Of a stretch of 64,000 nucleotides of DNA, positions 51,474-60,118 are shown in pieces. Within the stretch, counting starts at the first letter, position 1. Every line of letters starts with the position of its first letter. This DNA comes from Lutimaribacter degradans (lineage in GTDB: Bacteria; Pseudomonadota; Alphaproteobacteria; Rhodobacterales; Rhodobacteraceae), in assembly GCF_023703375.1 (NCBI RefSeq), contig NZ_JAMQGO010000001.1, positions 496,001-560,000 on the forward strand, read 5' to 3'. The notes beneath the pieces are model-generated. The model was given only the letters and a program-made list of their open reading frames with translations, made no database searches and had not been told where the DNA came from. Both the position numbers and the translations under genes were made by a program.

Positions 51474-52796
51474 TCAGGCCAGCATGAGCATCGGGTTTTC
51501 CAGGTTGTCCACGATGTGCTGCAACAGCTCTGCCCCCAGCGCACCGTCGATTACCCGGTGATCGACGCTGAGCGTGACGCTCATCACCGTGGCGCTGGTC
51601 AATTCGCCATCGGCACCCACGACCGGCTTTTTCACGCCTGCACCCACGGCCAGGATGGCGCCGTGCGGCGGGTTGATGACCGCGTCGAAATTGTCGATCC
51701 CGAACATGCCAAGATTCGACACGGCGAAACTGCCGCCCTGGTATTCATGGGGTGCCAGTTTCCGGTCGCGGGCGCGGGCAGCCAGGTCTTTCATTTCGGC
51801 CGACAGCGCAGACAGCGATTTCGCCTCGGCATCTTTCAGCACCGGGGTGAACAGCCCGCCCTCGATCGCCACGGCCACGGCCACGTCCGACGGTTTCAAC
51901 TGCAACACCCGGTCGCCTGCCCAGACGGCATTGGCGGTGGGCACAGATTGCAGCGCAAGGGCACAAGCCTTGATGATGAAATCATTGACCGACAGCTTGA
52001 CGTCGCGCGGCTCCAACTGCTTGTTCAGCTCGGAACGGAATTTCAACAGCGGGTCGAGCCGGATGTCGCGCCGCAGGTAGAAATGCGGGATGGTCTGCTT
52101 GGCCTCGGTCAGGCGCGCGGCGATGGTGCGGCGCATCCCGTCGAGCTTGATTTCTTCGAACTCGCGGCCTTCGTACATCTTGAGCACCGCATCCGTGCCC
52201 AGCCCTGCGGGCGCCTGCGCGGGGGCGCTGTCGCCCGATGCGGGGGCCGCGTCGCGGGTCGCCTTTGCCGGGCGTTCGCCTTGCGCCGCCTCTTCCACAT
52301 CAGCCTTGATGATCCGGCCGCGGGGGCCGCTGCCCCTGATCTGGCCCAGGTCCAGGCCCTTGTCGGCGGCGATGCGTCGCGCAAGGGGCGAGGCGAAAAT
52401 GCGCTCGCCATCCGGTGTCTTTGGGGCGGGTGGGGCGCTTGCGACGACCGCCGGGGTATCGTCGGTCGGGCGTTCGTCGCTGTCGCTTTTGGCGGGGGCG
52501 GCGGCGGGCTTGGCCGGCGCGCCGGGCTCGGCGTCGATGTCATCGGCGCTTTCGCCCTCTTCCAGCAATATGGCGATGGGGCTGTTGACCTTCACGTTCT
52601 CGGTGCCTTCGGACACCACGATCTTTCCGATGGTGCCTTCGTCGACCGCCTCGAATTCCATCGTGGCCTTGTCGGTTTCGATCTCGGCGAGCAGGTCACC
52701 GGCAGACACGGTGTCGCCTTCCTTGACCAGCCATTTCGCCAGCGTGCCTTCCTCCATCGTGGGGGACAGGGCGGGCATCAGGATTTCCGTGGGCAT
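51474..52796 (-). CDS. pdhC: pyruvate dehydrogenase E2, dihydrolipoyl acetyltransferase
   Basis: A 440-residue core subunit. The lipoyl domain (residues 1-80) carries the modified Lys in [17 protein letters not shown] near residue 42. A Pro/Ala linker follows, then the E1/E3-binding segment near 135 (FASPLARRIAADKGLDLGQI), and the acyltransferase domain with the DHRVIDGALGAE active-site motif near 415. It is the last gene of pdhA-pdhB-pdhC on the minus strand, 12 bases after pdhB. Confidence 0.97.
   Translation of the reverse strand: MPTEILMPALSPTMEEGTLAKWLVKEGDTVSAGDLLAEIETDKATMEFEAVDEGTIGKIVVSEGTENVKVNSPIAILLEEGESADDIDAEPGAPAKPAAAPAKSDSDERPTDDTPAVVASAPPAPKTPDGERIFASPLARRIAADKGLDLGQIRGSGPRGRIIKADVEEAAQGERPAKATRDAAPASGDSAPAQAPAGLGTDAVLKMYEGREFEEIKLDGMRRTIAARLTEAKQTIPHFYLRRDIRLDPLLKFRSELNKQLEPRDVKLSVNDFIIKACALALQSVPTANAVWAGDRVLQLKPSDVAVAVAIEGGLFTPVLKDAEAKSLSALSAEMKDLAARARDRKLAPHEYQGGSFAVSNLGMFGIDNFDAVINPPHGAILAVGAGVKKPVVGADGELTSATVMSVTLSVDHRVIDGALGAELLQHIVDNLENPMLMLA
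52572..52688. repeat. 117-bp exact repeat in pdhC lipoyl domain
   Basis: These 117 bases are identical to 54000-54116 in pdhB; both encode the central part of a lipoyl domain. Identity at silent sites points to recent gene conversion or duplication. Confidence 0.9.
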
Positions 52797-52808
52797 CGCG
52801 CGTCCTCC

Positions 52809-54224
52809 TTAGCGGTAGGTGACTTGGTTGACCGCCTCGATCACCTCGTCGACCGAGGTCAGCGCGTGGCGTTCGAGATTGGCGGCATAGGGCATGGGCA
52901 CATCCTTGCCGGTGACGTTCACGACCGGCGCATCGAGATAGTCGAACGCGCGCTGCATGATGACCGAGCTGATATGGTTGCCGATGCTGCCCACCGGCCA
53001 GCCCTCTTCCACGGTGACGCAGCGGTTGGTTTTCATCACGCTGGCCAACACCGTGTCGTAATCGATGGGGCGCAGGGTGCGCAGGTCGATCACCTCGGCC
53101 TCGACACCGTCTTCGGCCAGCTTGTCGGCCGCTTCCAGCGCATAGGTCATGCCGATGCCGAAGCTGACGATCGTCACATCGCTGCCTTCGCGCCATGTTC
53201 GGGCCTTGCCGAAAGGAATGGTGAAATCCTCCATCACCGGCACGTCGAAACTCTTGCCGTAAAGGATCTCGTTTTCCAGGAACACGACCGGGTTCGGATC
53301 GCGGATCGCCGATTTCAGCAGACCCTTCGCATCGGAGGCCGAATAGGGCATCACCACGCGCAAACCGGGAATCTGCGCATACCATGCGGCGTAATCCTGG
53401 CTGTGCTGGGCGGCCACGCGGGCCGCGGCGCCGTTGGGGCCACGGAACACGATGGGGCTGCCCATCTGGCCACCCGACATGTACAGGGTCTTGGCCGCCG
53501 AATTGATAATCTGGTCAATGGCTTGCATGGCGAAGTTCCAGGTCATGAACTCCACCACGGGGCGCAGGCCGCCCCACGAGGCGCCGACGCCGACACCGGC
53601 GAACCCATGCTCGGTGATGGGCGTGTCGATCACGCGCTTGGCGCCGAACTCGTCCAGCAGGCCCTGGGTGATCTTGTAGGCGCCCTCGTATTCGGCCACC
53701 TCTTCACCCATCACGAAAACGGTGCTGTCGGCGCGCATCTCCTCGGCCATGGCATCGCGCAGCGCCTCGCGCACGGTCTGTTTTTTCAGCTCGGTGCCCT
53801 CGGGCCAGTCCGGGCTGCGGTCGGGTTGCGGCGCCTCGGCCGTGGCCTCGTCGCGCGGGGCGCGATTTGCCTGGGCCGGAGCGGCATCGGGCGTGTCCGA
53901 CGTGTTCTTGTCGGCATCTTTCCCGGTGGCGGCGCCTTCGTCCGGCGCGCCGGCCTCGGCGTCGAGGTCATCGGCGCTTTCGCCCTCTTCCAGCAGAACG
54001 GCGATGGGGCTGTTGACCTTCACGTTCTCGGTGCCTTCGGACACCACGATCTTTCCGATGGTGCCTTCGTCGACCGCCTCGAATTCCATCGTGGCCTTGT
54101 CGGTTTCGATCTCGGCCAGGATGTCACCGGCCTTGACCGTGTCGCCTTCCTTGACCAGCCACTTGGCCAATGTGCCCTCTTCCATGGTGGGCGAGAGGGC
54201 GGGCATCAGGATTTTGGTTGCCAT
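52809..54224 (-). CDS. pdhB: pyruvate dehydrogenase E1 beta with lipoyl domain
   Basis: A 471-residue E1-beta fused to an N-terminal lipoyl domain (residues 1-80, [15 protein letters not shown]), a build common in Alphaproteobacteria. After an acidic linker the transketolase-like domain begins near residue 145 ([17 protein letters not shown]). [38 protein letters not shown] and [13 protein letters not shown] are conserved. Middle gene of the operon. Confidence 0.97.
   Translation of the reverse strand: MATKILMPALSPTMEEGTLAKWLVKEGDTVKAGDILAEIETDKATMEFEAVDEGTIGKIVVSEGTENVKVNSPIAVLLEEGESADDLDAEAGAPDEGAATGKDADKNTSDTPDAAPAQANRAPRDEATAEAPQPDRSPDWPEGTELKKQTVREALRDAMAEEMRADSTVFVMGEEVAEYEGAYKITQGLLDEFGAKRVIDTPITEHGFAGVGVGASWGGLRPVVEFMTWNFAMQAIDQIINSAAKTLYMSGGQMGSPIVFRGPNGAAARVAAQHSQDYAAWYAQIPGLRVVMPYSASDAKGLLKSAIRDPNPVVFLENEILYGKSFDVPVMEDFTIPFGKARTWREGSDVTIVSFGIGMTYALEAADKLAEDGVEAEVIDLRTLRPIDYDTVLASVMKTNRCVTVEEGWPVGSIGNHISSVIMQRAFDYLDAPVVNVTGKDVPMPYAANLERHALTSVDEVIEAVNQVTYR
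54000..54116. repeat. 117-bp exact repeat in pdhB lipoyl domain
   Basis: Partner of 52572-52688. Confidence 0.9.
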
Positions 54225-54242
54225 TGTCTCAATCTCCTCCCG

Positions 54243-55253
54243 TCACGCGTTCTGCGGCGCCGCGTCGGCGTAAATGTCCGTCCACAGCTCGTCCAGCGCG
54301 GGTTCGGGGCTTTCCTTGGCGAAATCGGCACTGGCGTTGACGATTCCCTTTATTTCCTTGTCGATCGCTTTCAGATCGTCCTCGGAGGCGTGCTTGCCCT
54401 GCAGCAATAGGTCGCGCACATGTTCGATGGCGTCCTTTTCCTCGCGAATTTTCTGCACCTCTTCGCGGCTGCGGTATTTCGCGGGGTCCGACATCGAGTG
54501 GCCGCGATAGCGGTACGTCTTGATTTCCAGGATATAGGGGCCCTTGCCCGCGCGGCAGTGTTTCACCGCCTTCACGCCGGCATCGCGCACCGCCAGAACA
54601 TCCATCCCGTCAACCGCTTCGCCGGGGATGCCGAAGGCCTCGCCGCGGGTGAAGATGTCGCCGGTCGAGGTTGATCGCTTCTGCGCCGTGCCCATTGCAT
54701 ACTGGTTGTTCTCGATCACGAAGATCACCGGCAAGTCCCACAGCGCGGCCATGTTGAAGGTTTCATAGACCTGGCCCTGGTTGGCCGCGCCATCGCCGAA
54801 ATAGGTAAAGGTGACGCGGTCGTTTTCCAGGTACTTGTCGGCGAAGGCGAGGCCCGCACCCAGTGGCACGTTGGCACCGACGATGCCGTGCCCACCGTAG
54901 AAATCCTTCTCGGTCGAGAACATGTGCATCGAGCCGCCCTTGCCCTTGGAATAGCCGTCGGTGCGGCCGGTCAGTTCGGCCATGACGCCGTCCGGGTCCA
55001 TCCCGCAGGCCAGCATGTGTCCGTGGTCGCGATAGGTGGTGATGCGCTTGTCGCCCTCTTCAGCCGCGGCTTCGAGCCCGACAACAACGGCCTCCTGCCC
55101 GATATAGAGGTGGCAGAACCCGCCGATCAGGCCCATGCCGTATAGCTGGCCGGCCTTTTCCTCGAATCGCCGGATCAGCAGCATGTCACGGTAAAACTGT
55201 TTCAGCTCGTCGGCGGAAACATTCGGTTTGGCTTGGGTTTTTCTGGCAGCCAT
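54243..55253 (-). CDS. pdhA: pyruvate dehydrogenase E1 alpha
   Basis: A 336-residue thiamine diphosphate enzyme that decarboxylates pyruvate. The ThDP motif is FGDGAANQGQVYETFNMAAL ending in VIENN near residue 175. TYRYRGHSMSDPAKYRSREE holds the phosphorylation-loop-like segment. HGIVGANVPLGAGLAFADKY and GGFCHLYIGQEAVVVGLEAA are conserved. First gene of the operon; an inverted repeat lies 25 bases upstream of its start. Confidence 0.97.
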   Translation of the reverse strand: MAARKTQAKPNVSADELKQFYRDMLLIRRFEEKAGQLYGMGLIGGFCHLYIGQEAVVVGLEAAAEEGDKRITTYRDHGHMLACGMDPDGVMAELTGRTDGYSKGKGGSMHMFSTEKDFYGGHGIVGANVPLGAGLAFADKYLENDRVTFTYFGDGAANQGQVYETFNMAALWDLPVIFVIENNQYAMGTAQKRSTSTGDIFTRGEAFGIPGEAVDGMDVLAVRDAGVKAVKHCRAGKGPYILEIKTYRYRGHSMSDPAKYRSREEVQKIREEKDAIEHVRDLLLQGKHASEDDLKAIDKEIKGIVNASADFAKESPEPALDELWTDIYADAAPQNA

Positions 55254-55277
55254 GCTGCGCCTCCCTTCGCGAATGGC

Positions 55278-55299
55278 AATAGTTTAGCGTTAAACTATT
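55278..55299. promoter_or_regulatory. operator candidate upstream of pdhA
   Basis: AATAGTTTA, GCGT, TAAACTATT: a perfect 9-bp inverted repeat 25 bases before the pdhA start, AT-rich in a GC-rich setting. Position and symmetry suit a dimeric repressor site controlling the pdh operon. Confidence 0.5.
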
Positions 55300-55368
55300 C
55301 CATACAGCATTCTGCCGTGTCATGCGAGTGGAAATTCCCGCGGCGCCTGCGTTGCGCGGGCCGTTCGG

Positions 55369-55668
55369 TCAGCGAATGACGATCTCGTCCGATCGCAGCA
55401 GGCCCAGCACGTCGCGCGCCTGTTGATCCAGCAGGTCGATGTCCAGATAGTCGTCAGACAGGCGGCGGGTCAGGTTTTCCATGCGCGCCACTTGCGCCTC
55501 CAGCCGGTCTAGCTCGGCCTCAAGGGTGGTGCTGTCAGCCTGGATCTCGGCGCGGCGGAACAGGCCGTAATCGCCTTGCACCGCGGCAAAGGCGAAATAG
55601 GCGCCCATCGAGAACGCCACCGCGAAGAAAGCCAGGATGCCAAGAGCGGGGGTCTTGCGCCGTGCCAT
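55369..55668 (-). CDS. FtsB/DivIC-type septum formation initiator
   Basis: A 99-residue bitopic membrane protein. Residues 7-29 form the single membrane segment (PALGILAFFAVAFSMGAYFA). The YGLFRRAEI stretch and a periplasmic coiled coil (LEAELDRLEAQVARMENLTR) follow, then LLDQQARDVLGLLRSDEIVI as in FtsB-like proteins. Start at 55668; the longer frame passes through a tandem repeat. It lies upstream of pdhA on the same strand, as in many relatives. Confidence 0.85.
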   Translation of the reverse strand: MARRKTPALGILAFFAVAFSMGAYFAFAAVQGDYGLFRRAEIQADSTTLEAELDRLEAQVARMENLTRRLSDDYLDIDLLDQQARDVLGLLRSDEIVIR

Positions 55669-55677
55669 GATACTGCC

Positions 55678-55743
55678 GTTTCTGCCTCTGATCGTGCGGC
55701 TAGCGCGCACGTTTCTGCCTCTGATCGTGCGGCTAGCGCGCAC
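55678..55743. repeat. perfect 33-bp tandem duplication
   Basis: Bases 55678-55710 are repeated exactly at 55711-55743, starting 10 bases before the ftsB-like start codon. Each unit contains GTGCGGCTAGCGCGCAC, itself partly palindromic. Confidence 0.92.
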
Positions 55744-55892
55744 ATTGAAAAGACTGTGCCACAATCGTCTTGTGCTGTGAATCCCCCAAATCGCACCGGC
55801 CCTGTGTTTTCCCGCCCGGGGCCGGCCGGAACGCCGCGTAAAACTGGCGTGATGGCCGCGCCGCTGGCATTCTGGCGGCAGGAGGAGCCAGA

Positions 55893-57509
55893 ATGACAAC
55901 CGCACCCCACAGCCAACTTGCCACGCACGACGTCACCAACCAGCCCGAACCCCGTGCCGACCGCGACCTGTGGTCAGGCGATACCGCGCTGCGTGCCGCC
56001 GCGCGATGGGCCGGTGCAGATGCCACGGCGCTGGCCGAGGCCGGCCGCCTGATGGGCCGCGACGAGATGCGCCAGCATGCCGAGAACGCCCGCCGCGACG
56101 CGCCGCGCCTGCATGTGTTCGACCGGTCCGGCCGGCGCCGCGACGAGGTCGAGTTTCACCCGGGCTATCACGCGATCATGGATCTTGGCATGACGCTGGG
56201 CTACGCGGCGCGACCGTGGGAGGATGCACCGGGCGGACATGCCACCCATGCGGGGCTTGTCTATTACATGGCGCAGCTCGAACCCGGCATTTCCTGTCCG
56301 TTGACCATGACCTATGCCGCCGTTCCGGCGCTGCGCGACAACCCAGCGCTGGCGGAAACCTGGGTGCCGCGGCTGACGGCGCGCGTCTATGATCCGTCGA
56401 TTGCTCCCGTGGGCCGGAAACGCGCCGCGACCATGGGCATGGCGATGACCGAAAAGCAGGGCGGGTCAGACGTGCGGGCCAACGCGACCACGGCCGCCCC
56501 GCATGGCGATCATTACACGTTGCGCGGGCATAAATGGTTCTGCTCGGCGCCGATGTGCGACGGTTTTCTGACGCTGGCCCATGCGCCCGGCGGGCTGACC
56601 TGTTTCCTGGTGCCGCGCTGGCTGGAGGAGGGGCGCAACACGATGCATCTCATGCGGCTCAAGGACAAGCTGGGCAACCGCGCCAATGCCTCTTCCGAGA
56701 TCGAGTATCACGACGCGGTGGCCTATCGCCTGGGCGAGGAGGGGCAGGGCGTCAAGACCATCATCGAAATGGTCCATCATACCCGGCTGGATACAGCCAT
56801 GGCGCCCGCCGGGCTGATGCGCGCGGCGCTGGACGAGGCGTATTGGTGGGTCTCGGGGCGCGCGGCCTTTCAGCGCCGGTTGATCGACCAGCCCCTGATG
56901 CGGGCCGTGATGGCCGACCTGGCACTGGAGGTCGAAGCCGCGACCGCGCTTGCCTTCGGCGCCGCGCGCGCCTTTGACGGCACCAGCGAGGCCGACCGCG
57001 CCTTTGCCCGGATCAGCGTCGCGCTGGCCAAGTTCATCTCGAACAAGCGCGCGCCGGTGATGATCGTCGAGGCGATGGAGTGCCTGGGCGGCATGGGCTA
57101 TATCGAGGAAACGCCGATGCCGATGCTCTATCGCGAGGCGCCGTTGAACGGCATCTGGGAAGGGTCGGGCAACGTGATCTGCCTGGATATCCTGCGCACG
57201 CTTGTCAAGGAACCCTTGGCCACCGAGGGGCTGATGACCCGGCTGCAATCGGTGATCGGGCGCGATCCGCGCTACGACGCGGCGCTCAGGGCGCACCAGA
57301 CGCGCTGGCCTGCGCTGCCGCCCGAAGCCGAGGCGCGCTGGTTCGCCGAAAGCGCGGCCAACCTTCTGGCCGCGGCCTACCTTCTGGAACTTGAATCCGT
57401 GCCCGTGGCCGAGGGCTTTATCGCCACGCGACTGGAGGGGCAGCGCGGGCATGTGCCGGGGGCGGTCTCGGGCATCGACATCGACGGCATCCTTGCGCGG
57501 CTGGGCTAG
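55893..57509 (+). CDS. AidB-like acyl-CoA dehydrogenase
   Basis: A 538-residue flavoprotein of the AidB branch, in length and motifs. MGMAMTEKQGGSDVRANATT is the FAD-binding part, GHKWFCSAPMCDGFLTLAHA follows, and the active-site region is MECLGGMGYIEETPMPMLYR then NGIWEGSGNVICLDILR. E. coli AidB is induced by alkylation stress and binds DNA. Whether this one has that role is unknown. It is divergent from the ftsB-like gene. Confidence 0.9.
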   Translation: MTTAPHSQLATHDVTNQPEPRADRDLWSGDTALRAAARWAGADATALAEAGRLMGRDEMRQHAENARRDAPRLHVFDRSGRRRDEVEFHPGYHAIMDLGMTLGYAARPWEDAPGGHATHAGLVYYMAQLEPGISCPLTMTYAAVPALRDNPALAETWVPRLTARVYDPSIAPVGRKRAATMGMAMTEKQGGSDVRANATTAAPHGDHYTLRGHKWFCSAPMCDGFLTLAHAPGGLTCFLVPRWLEEGRNTMHLMRLKDKLGNRANASSEIEYHDAVAYRLGEEGQGVKTIIEMVHHTRLDTAMAPAGLMRAALDEAYWWVSGRAAFQRRLIDQPLMRAVMADLALEVEAATALAFGAARAFDGTSEADRAFARISVALAKFISNKRAPVMIVEAMECLGGMGYIEETPMPMLYREAPLNGIWEGSGNVICLDILRTLVKEPLATEGLMTRLQSVIGRDPRYDAALRAHQTRWPALPPEAEARWFAESAANLLAAAYLLELESVPVAEGFIATRLEGQRGHVPGAVSGIDIDGILARLG

Positions 57510-57694
57510 GGGGTGACCGGGGGCGCAAGCTCTTGCACCCCGGTCTTTCCCGCCAGGCACTGGCGGCGCCCGCCGTTGATGACACGAAGCTGGGGCTTTT
57601 CCGGTGCGGCCCTGTCGCGGCAGGCGCGGGCCAGCTCGTCAAGATCGCGGCCGTGAAACAGCCCCGACGCCTGCGCGACATCTTCCGGGCGCCA
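57506..57694 (-). pseudogene. 62-codon frame after in-frame TGA
   Basis: This frame directly follows the TGA stop of the DUF465 gene and stays in its reading frame for 62 codons to TAG. Codons have GC-rich third positions, and the product looks protein-like (GLFHGRDLDELARACRDRAA, PEKPQLRVINGGRR). There is no ATG, GTG or TTG in its first 50 codons. It could be a read-through extension, a gene cut off by a stop or indel, or one using a rare start. Its end overlaps the stop of the AidB-like gene. Confidence 0.4.
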
Positions 57695-57946
57695 TCATGC
57701 AAGGCCTCCGCGCCGCGCCGCTGCGTGGCCGGCCAGCGGCTTGAGCGTGCGCAACACGCCATCGTAACGCGCCAACTGGTCGCGGATGCGCAGCTTGCGC
57801 GCCTTCAATTGCCGCAGGCGCAACCCGTCCGGGGCGGGGCGCAGCTCTTCGGCCGCGATCTCCTCCTCCAAGTCTGCCTTGCGCCTGTTCAGGGCCGCAA
57901 CCCGCGCGGAAATGCTGGCAACACGATCCAACACTGAATGTTTCAT
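57695..57946 (-). CDS. DUF465 (YdcH-like) small protein
   Basis: An 83-residue helical protein with the DUF465 pattern: RVASISARVAALNRRKADLE, then LRQLKARKLRIRDQLARY. A short coiled coil is expected. Family function is unknown. It is divergent from the LysR-type gene. Its tail beyond residue 72 is Arg/Ala-rich and atypical. Confidence 0.75.
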   Translation of the reverse strand: MKHSVLDRVASISARVAALNRRKADLEEEIAAEELRPAPDGLRLRQLKARKLRIRDQLARYDGVLRTLKPLAGHAAARRGGLA

Positions 57947-58048
57947 CCTGACCTCCCGTTTCGGTTCACCTGTGCACCTTGATATGGGAAGAGATTGGGC
58001 AGATATTCAGGCTAATGGGACGAGTTTATCCATAGGAAAAACCTATAC

Positions 58049-58996
58049 ATGGGCGTGCCGCCCGATCTGCCCTCAATGCGCCAGCTGCGCTATTTCGTGA
58101 CCCTGGCCGATAACGGGCAGTATCGCCGCGCCGCCGAGCGGCTGGGCATCAGCCAACCGTCGCTCAGCCTTCAGATCGCCGCCTTGGAAAACCGCGTCGG
58201 CCAGCGCCTTGTCGAACGCCGCCGTGGCGGGCTTGTGCTCACACCGGCGGGGCGGGAAATCCTGCCAAGGGCGCGCGACATCCTGGCCCAGGCCGAGGAC
58301 CTGGCCGCGCTGGCGCGATCGCTTGATGCCGGTGTGACGGGCACGTTGCGGCTGGGGGCGACGCCCACCATTGGCCCCTACATGCTGCCCGGAATCCTCC
58401 GCCACCTGCACGAAACGCATCCCGAGCTGAAACTGCTCGCCCGCGACGGCCCGCCCCGCGACATGATCGAGGATCTGCTGGCCGGTGCCCATGACCTTGT
58501 CGTCACGCAATTGCCCCTCGCGGCGGCCGATCTCAGCCTGCGCCCGCTTTACCGCGAACCGCTTTTCCTGGCCGTGGCCCGCGATCACGCGCTGGCGGCG
58601 CGGGCGCGCGTTGGCACCGCCGACCTGGCCGGGCTCGACATGCTCTCGCTTGGGCCGGCCCATGCTCTGCACGGGCAGATTACCCGCCTGTGCCGCGATA
58701 CCGGCGCGCGGCTGCGCAGCGAATACGAAGGCACCAGCCTTGATGCGTTGCGGCAAATGGTGGCGATGAACATGGGGGCCACGCTGCTGCCGGCACTATA
58801 CCTGCGCTCGGAAATGCCGGCGCATGACACCGACGTGGTGGCGGTGCCTTTTCATCCGGTCATGACCCGCACGGTCGGTGTCGCCTGGCGGCGCAGTCTT
58901 GGCCATCCGCGCCTGATCGCGCGGTTCCTGGAAGCCGCCGATGCGGTGGTCGCCGATGCCTACAAGGGCCTCGTGGTACAAATGCGCGGTGCCTAA
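58049..58996 (+). CDS. OxyR-like LysR regulator lacking peroxidatic Cys
   Basis: A 315-residue LysR-type regulator. The winged helix covers residues 10-70 (MRQLRYFVTLADNGQYRRAA, ISQPSLSLQI). The effector domain closely follows OxyR: GATPTIGPYMLPGILRHLHE, GTSLDALRQMVAMNMGATLL, and ALYLRSEMP. At the OxyR Cys199 position this protein has Ala206 (HALHGQ versus HCLRDQ), while the Cys208 match is kept as Cys215, nine residues later. It therefore cannot form the OxyR disulfide and probably senses another signal. A later start at residue 10 is possible. Confidence 0.9.
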   Translation: MGVPPDLPSMRQLRYFVTLADNGQYRRAAERLGISQPSLSLQIAALENRVGQRLVERRRGGLVLTPAGREILPRARDILAQAEDLAALARSLDAGVTGTLRLGATPTIGPYMLPGILRHLHETHPELKLLARDGPPRDMIEDLLAGAHDLVVTQLPLAAADLSLRPLYREPLFLAVARDHALAARARVGTADLAGLDMLSLGPAHALHGQITRLCRDTGARLRSEYEGTSLDALRQMVAMNMGATLLPALYLRSEMPAHDTDVVAVPFHPVMTRTVGVAWRRSLGHPRLIARFLEAADAVVADAYKGLVVQMRGA

Positions 58997-59117
58997 TCGC
59001 GGCCCGGGGCTTCCTCTTGCCGGAAATACCCCGGGGGTGAATTGGCCCGGCACGGGCCAAGAGGGGGCAGCGCCCCCTGGTCCGGGCGGGCGCTGCACGC
59101 CCGCAAGCCCGGTGGCC

Positions 59118-60008
59118 TCAGCCCGCGACCGAGGCGTTGTAGATGCTCTCGATCGAGGCCGCGATGGTCGCGTTGAACGCCTCGTCGGTCTGCCCTGCGC
59201 TCAGCCCCTCGGTGAGCGCGCGCGAAAAGCTGGCGATCATGCCGGTGTTCTTCGACAGCCGGTCGTTGGCCTCGTCCCGGCTGTAGCCGCCCGACAGGGC
59301 CACGACGCGCATCACGCGGGGATGGTCGACAAGCGGTTTGTAGAGGTTCGCCACCTCGGGCAAGGTCAGTTTCAGCATGACCTGCTGCTCTTCGGGCAGC
59401 GCGTCGAGATGAGCCAGAAGCTCGGCCAGCAGGATATCCTCGGCCTCGGCCTTGTCGGCGATCGAAATCGTCACCTCGGGTTCGATGATAGGCACCAGAC
59501 CGTGCGCCAGGATCCGGCGGCCGATTTCAAATTGCTGCGCCACCACCGCGCGGATGCCGGGCGCCGAGGCCGCGTTGATGACCGAGCGCATCTTGGTGCC
59601 GAAGATCCCCGCCTTCACGGCGCGCGCCAGCAGCGCGTCCAACTCGGGCATCGGCTTCATCATCTGCACGCCGTCCTTTTCCGCGTCCAGCCCCTTGTCG
59701 ACCTTCAGGAACGGCACGACCCCGCGCCTTTCCCACATGTATTGCGGGGTCGGCATGCCGTCCATCTCGCGATCCATGGTCATTTCGAACAGGATCGCAC
59801 CCAGCACCTTGTCCCCGTTGAAGGCGGGTGCCTGCGCGATACGGGTGCGCATCTGGTGCACCAGGTCGAACATCTCGGCATCGTTGGAATAGGCGTCCTC
59901 GGCCACGCCATAAAGCCGCAATGCCTTGGGGGTCGAGCCACCCGACTGGTCGAGCGCCGCTATGAAACCCTTGCCGGTCGTGATCTTTTCAGCCTGTGCC
60001 GCGTTCAT
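59118..60008 (-). CDS. fda: class I fructose-bisphosphate aldolase
   Basis: A 296-residue aldolase that splits fructose 1,6-bisphosphate using a Schiff-base lysine. [20 protein letters not shown] at the N terminus, FLKVDKGL near residue 100, IIEPEVTI near 175 and the Lys in VMLKLTLPE near 212 fit the bacterial single-domain class I family. It lies 110 bases after pgk on the same strand, a glycolysis/gluconeogenesis pair. Confidence 0.94.
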   Translation of the reverse strand: MNAAQAEKITTGKGFIAALDQSGGSTPKALRLYGVAEDAYSNDAEMFDLVHQMRTRIAQAPAFNGDKVLGAILFEMTMDREMDGMPTPQYMWERRGVVPFLKVDKGLDAEKDGVQMMKPMPELDALLARAVKAGIFGTKMRSVINAASAPGIRAVVAQQFEIGRRILAHGLVPIIEPEVTISIADKAEAEDILLAELLAHLDALPEEQQVMLKLTLPEVANLYKPLVDHPRVMRVVALSGGYSRDEANDRLSKNTGMIASFSRALTEGLSAGQTDEAFNATIAASIESIYNASVAG

Positions 60009-60118
60009 GGTGACTATGTCCTGTTACAGTGTCGTTGCGATCAAATCTTGCGCCAGTGTCTAGGACAGGCGCGCAGGGGTTGCAATTATGGTGGCGCTAA
60101 CGCGGGCGCGCGCGGGGG

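Noticed and set aside
51447..54410. 987-codon plus-strand ORF
   Set aside because: It is antisense to pdhC and pdhB, whose motifs are unmistakable; GC-rich codon bias creates the open shadow frame.
57418..57762. 114-codon minus-strand ORF beside the DUF465 gene
   Set aside because: Low-complexity Arg/Pro/Ser product; the in-phase frame after the DUF465 stop has much better codon use.
59087..59105. Hairpin after the fda gene as a terminator
   Set aside because: A 7-bp stem exists but no T-run follows on either strand, so I did not list it.
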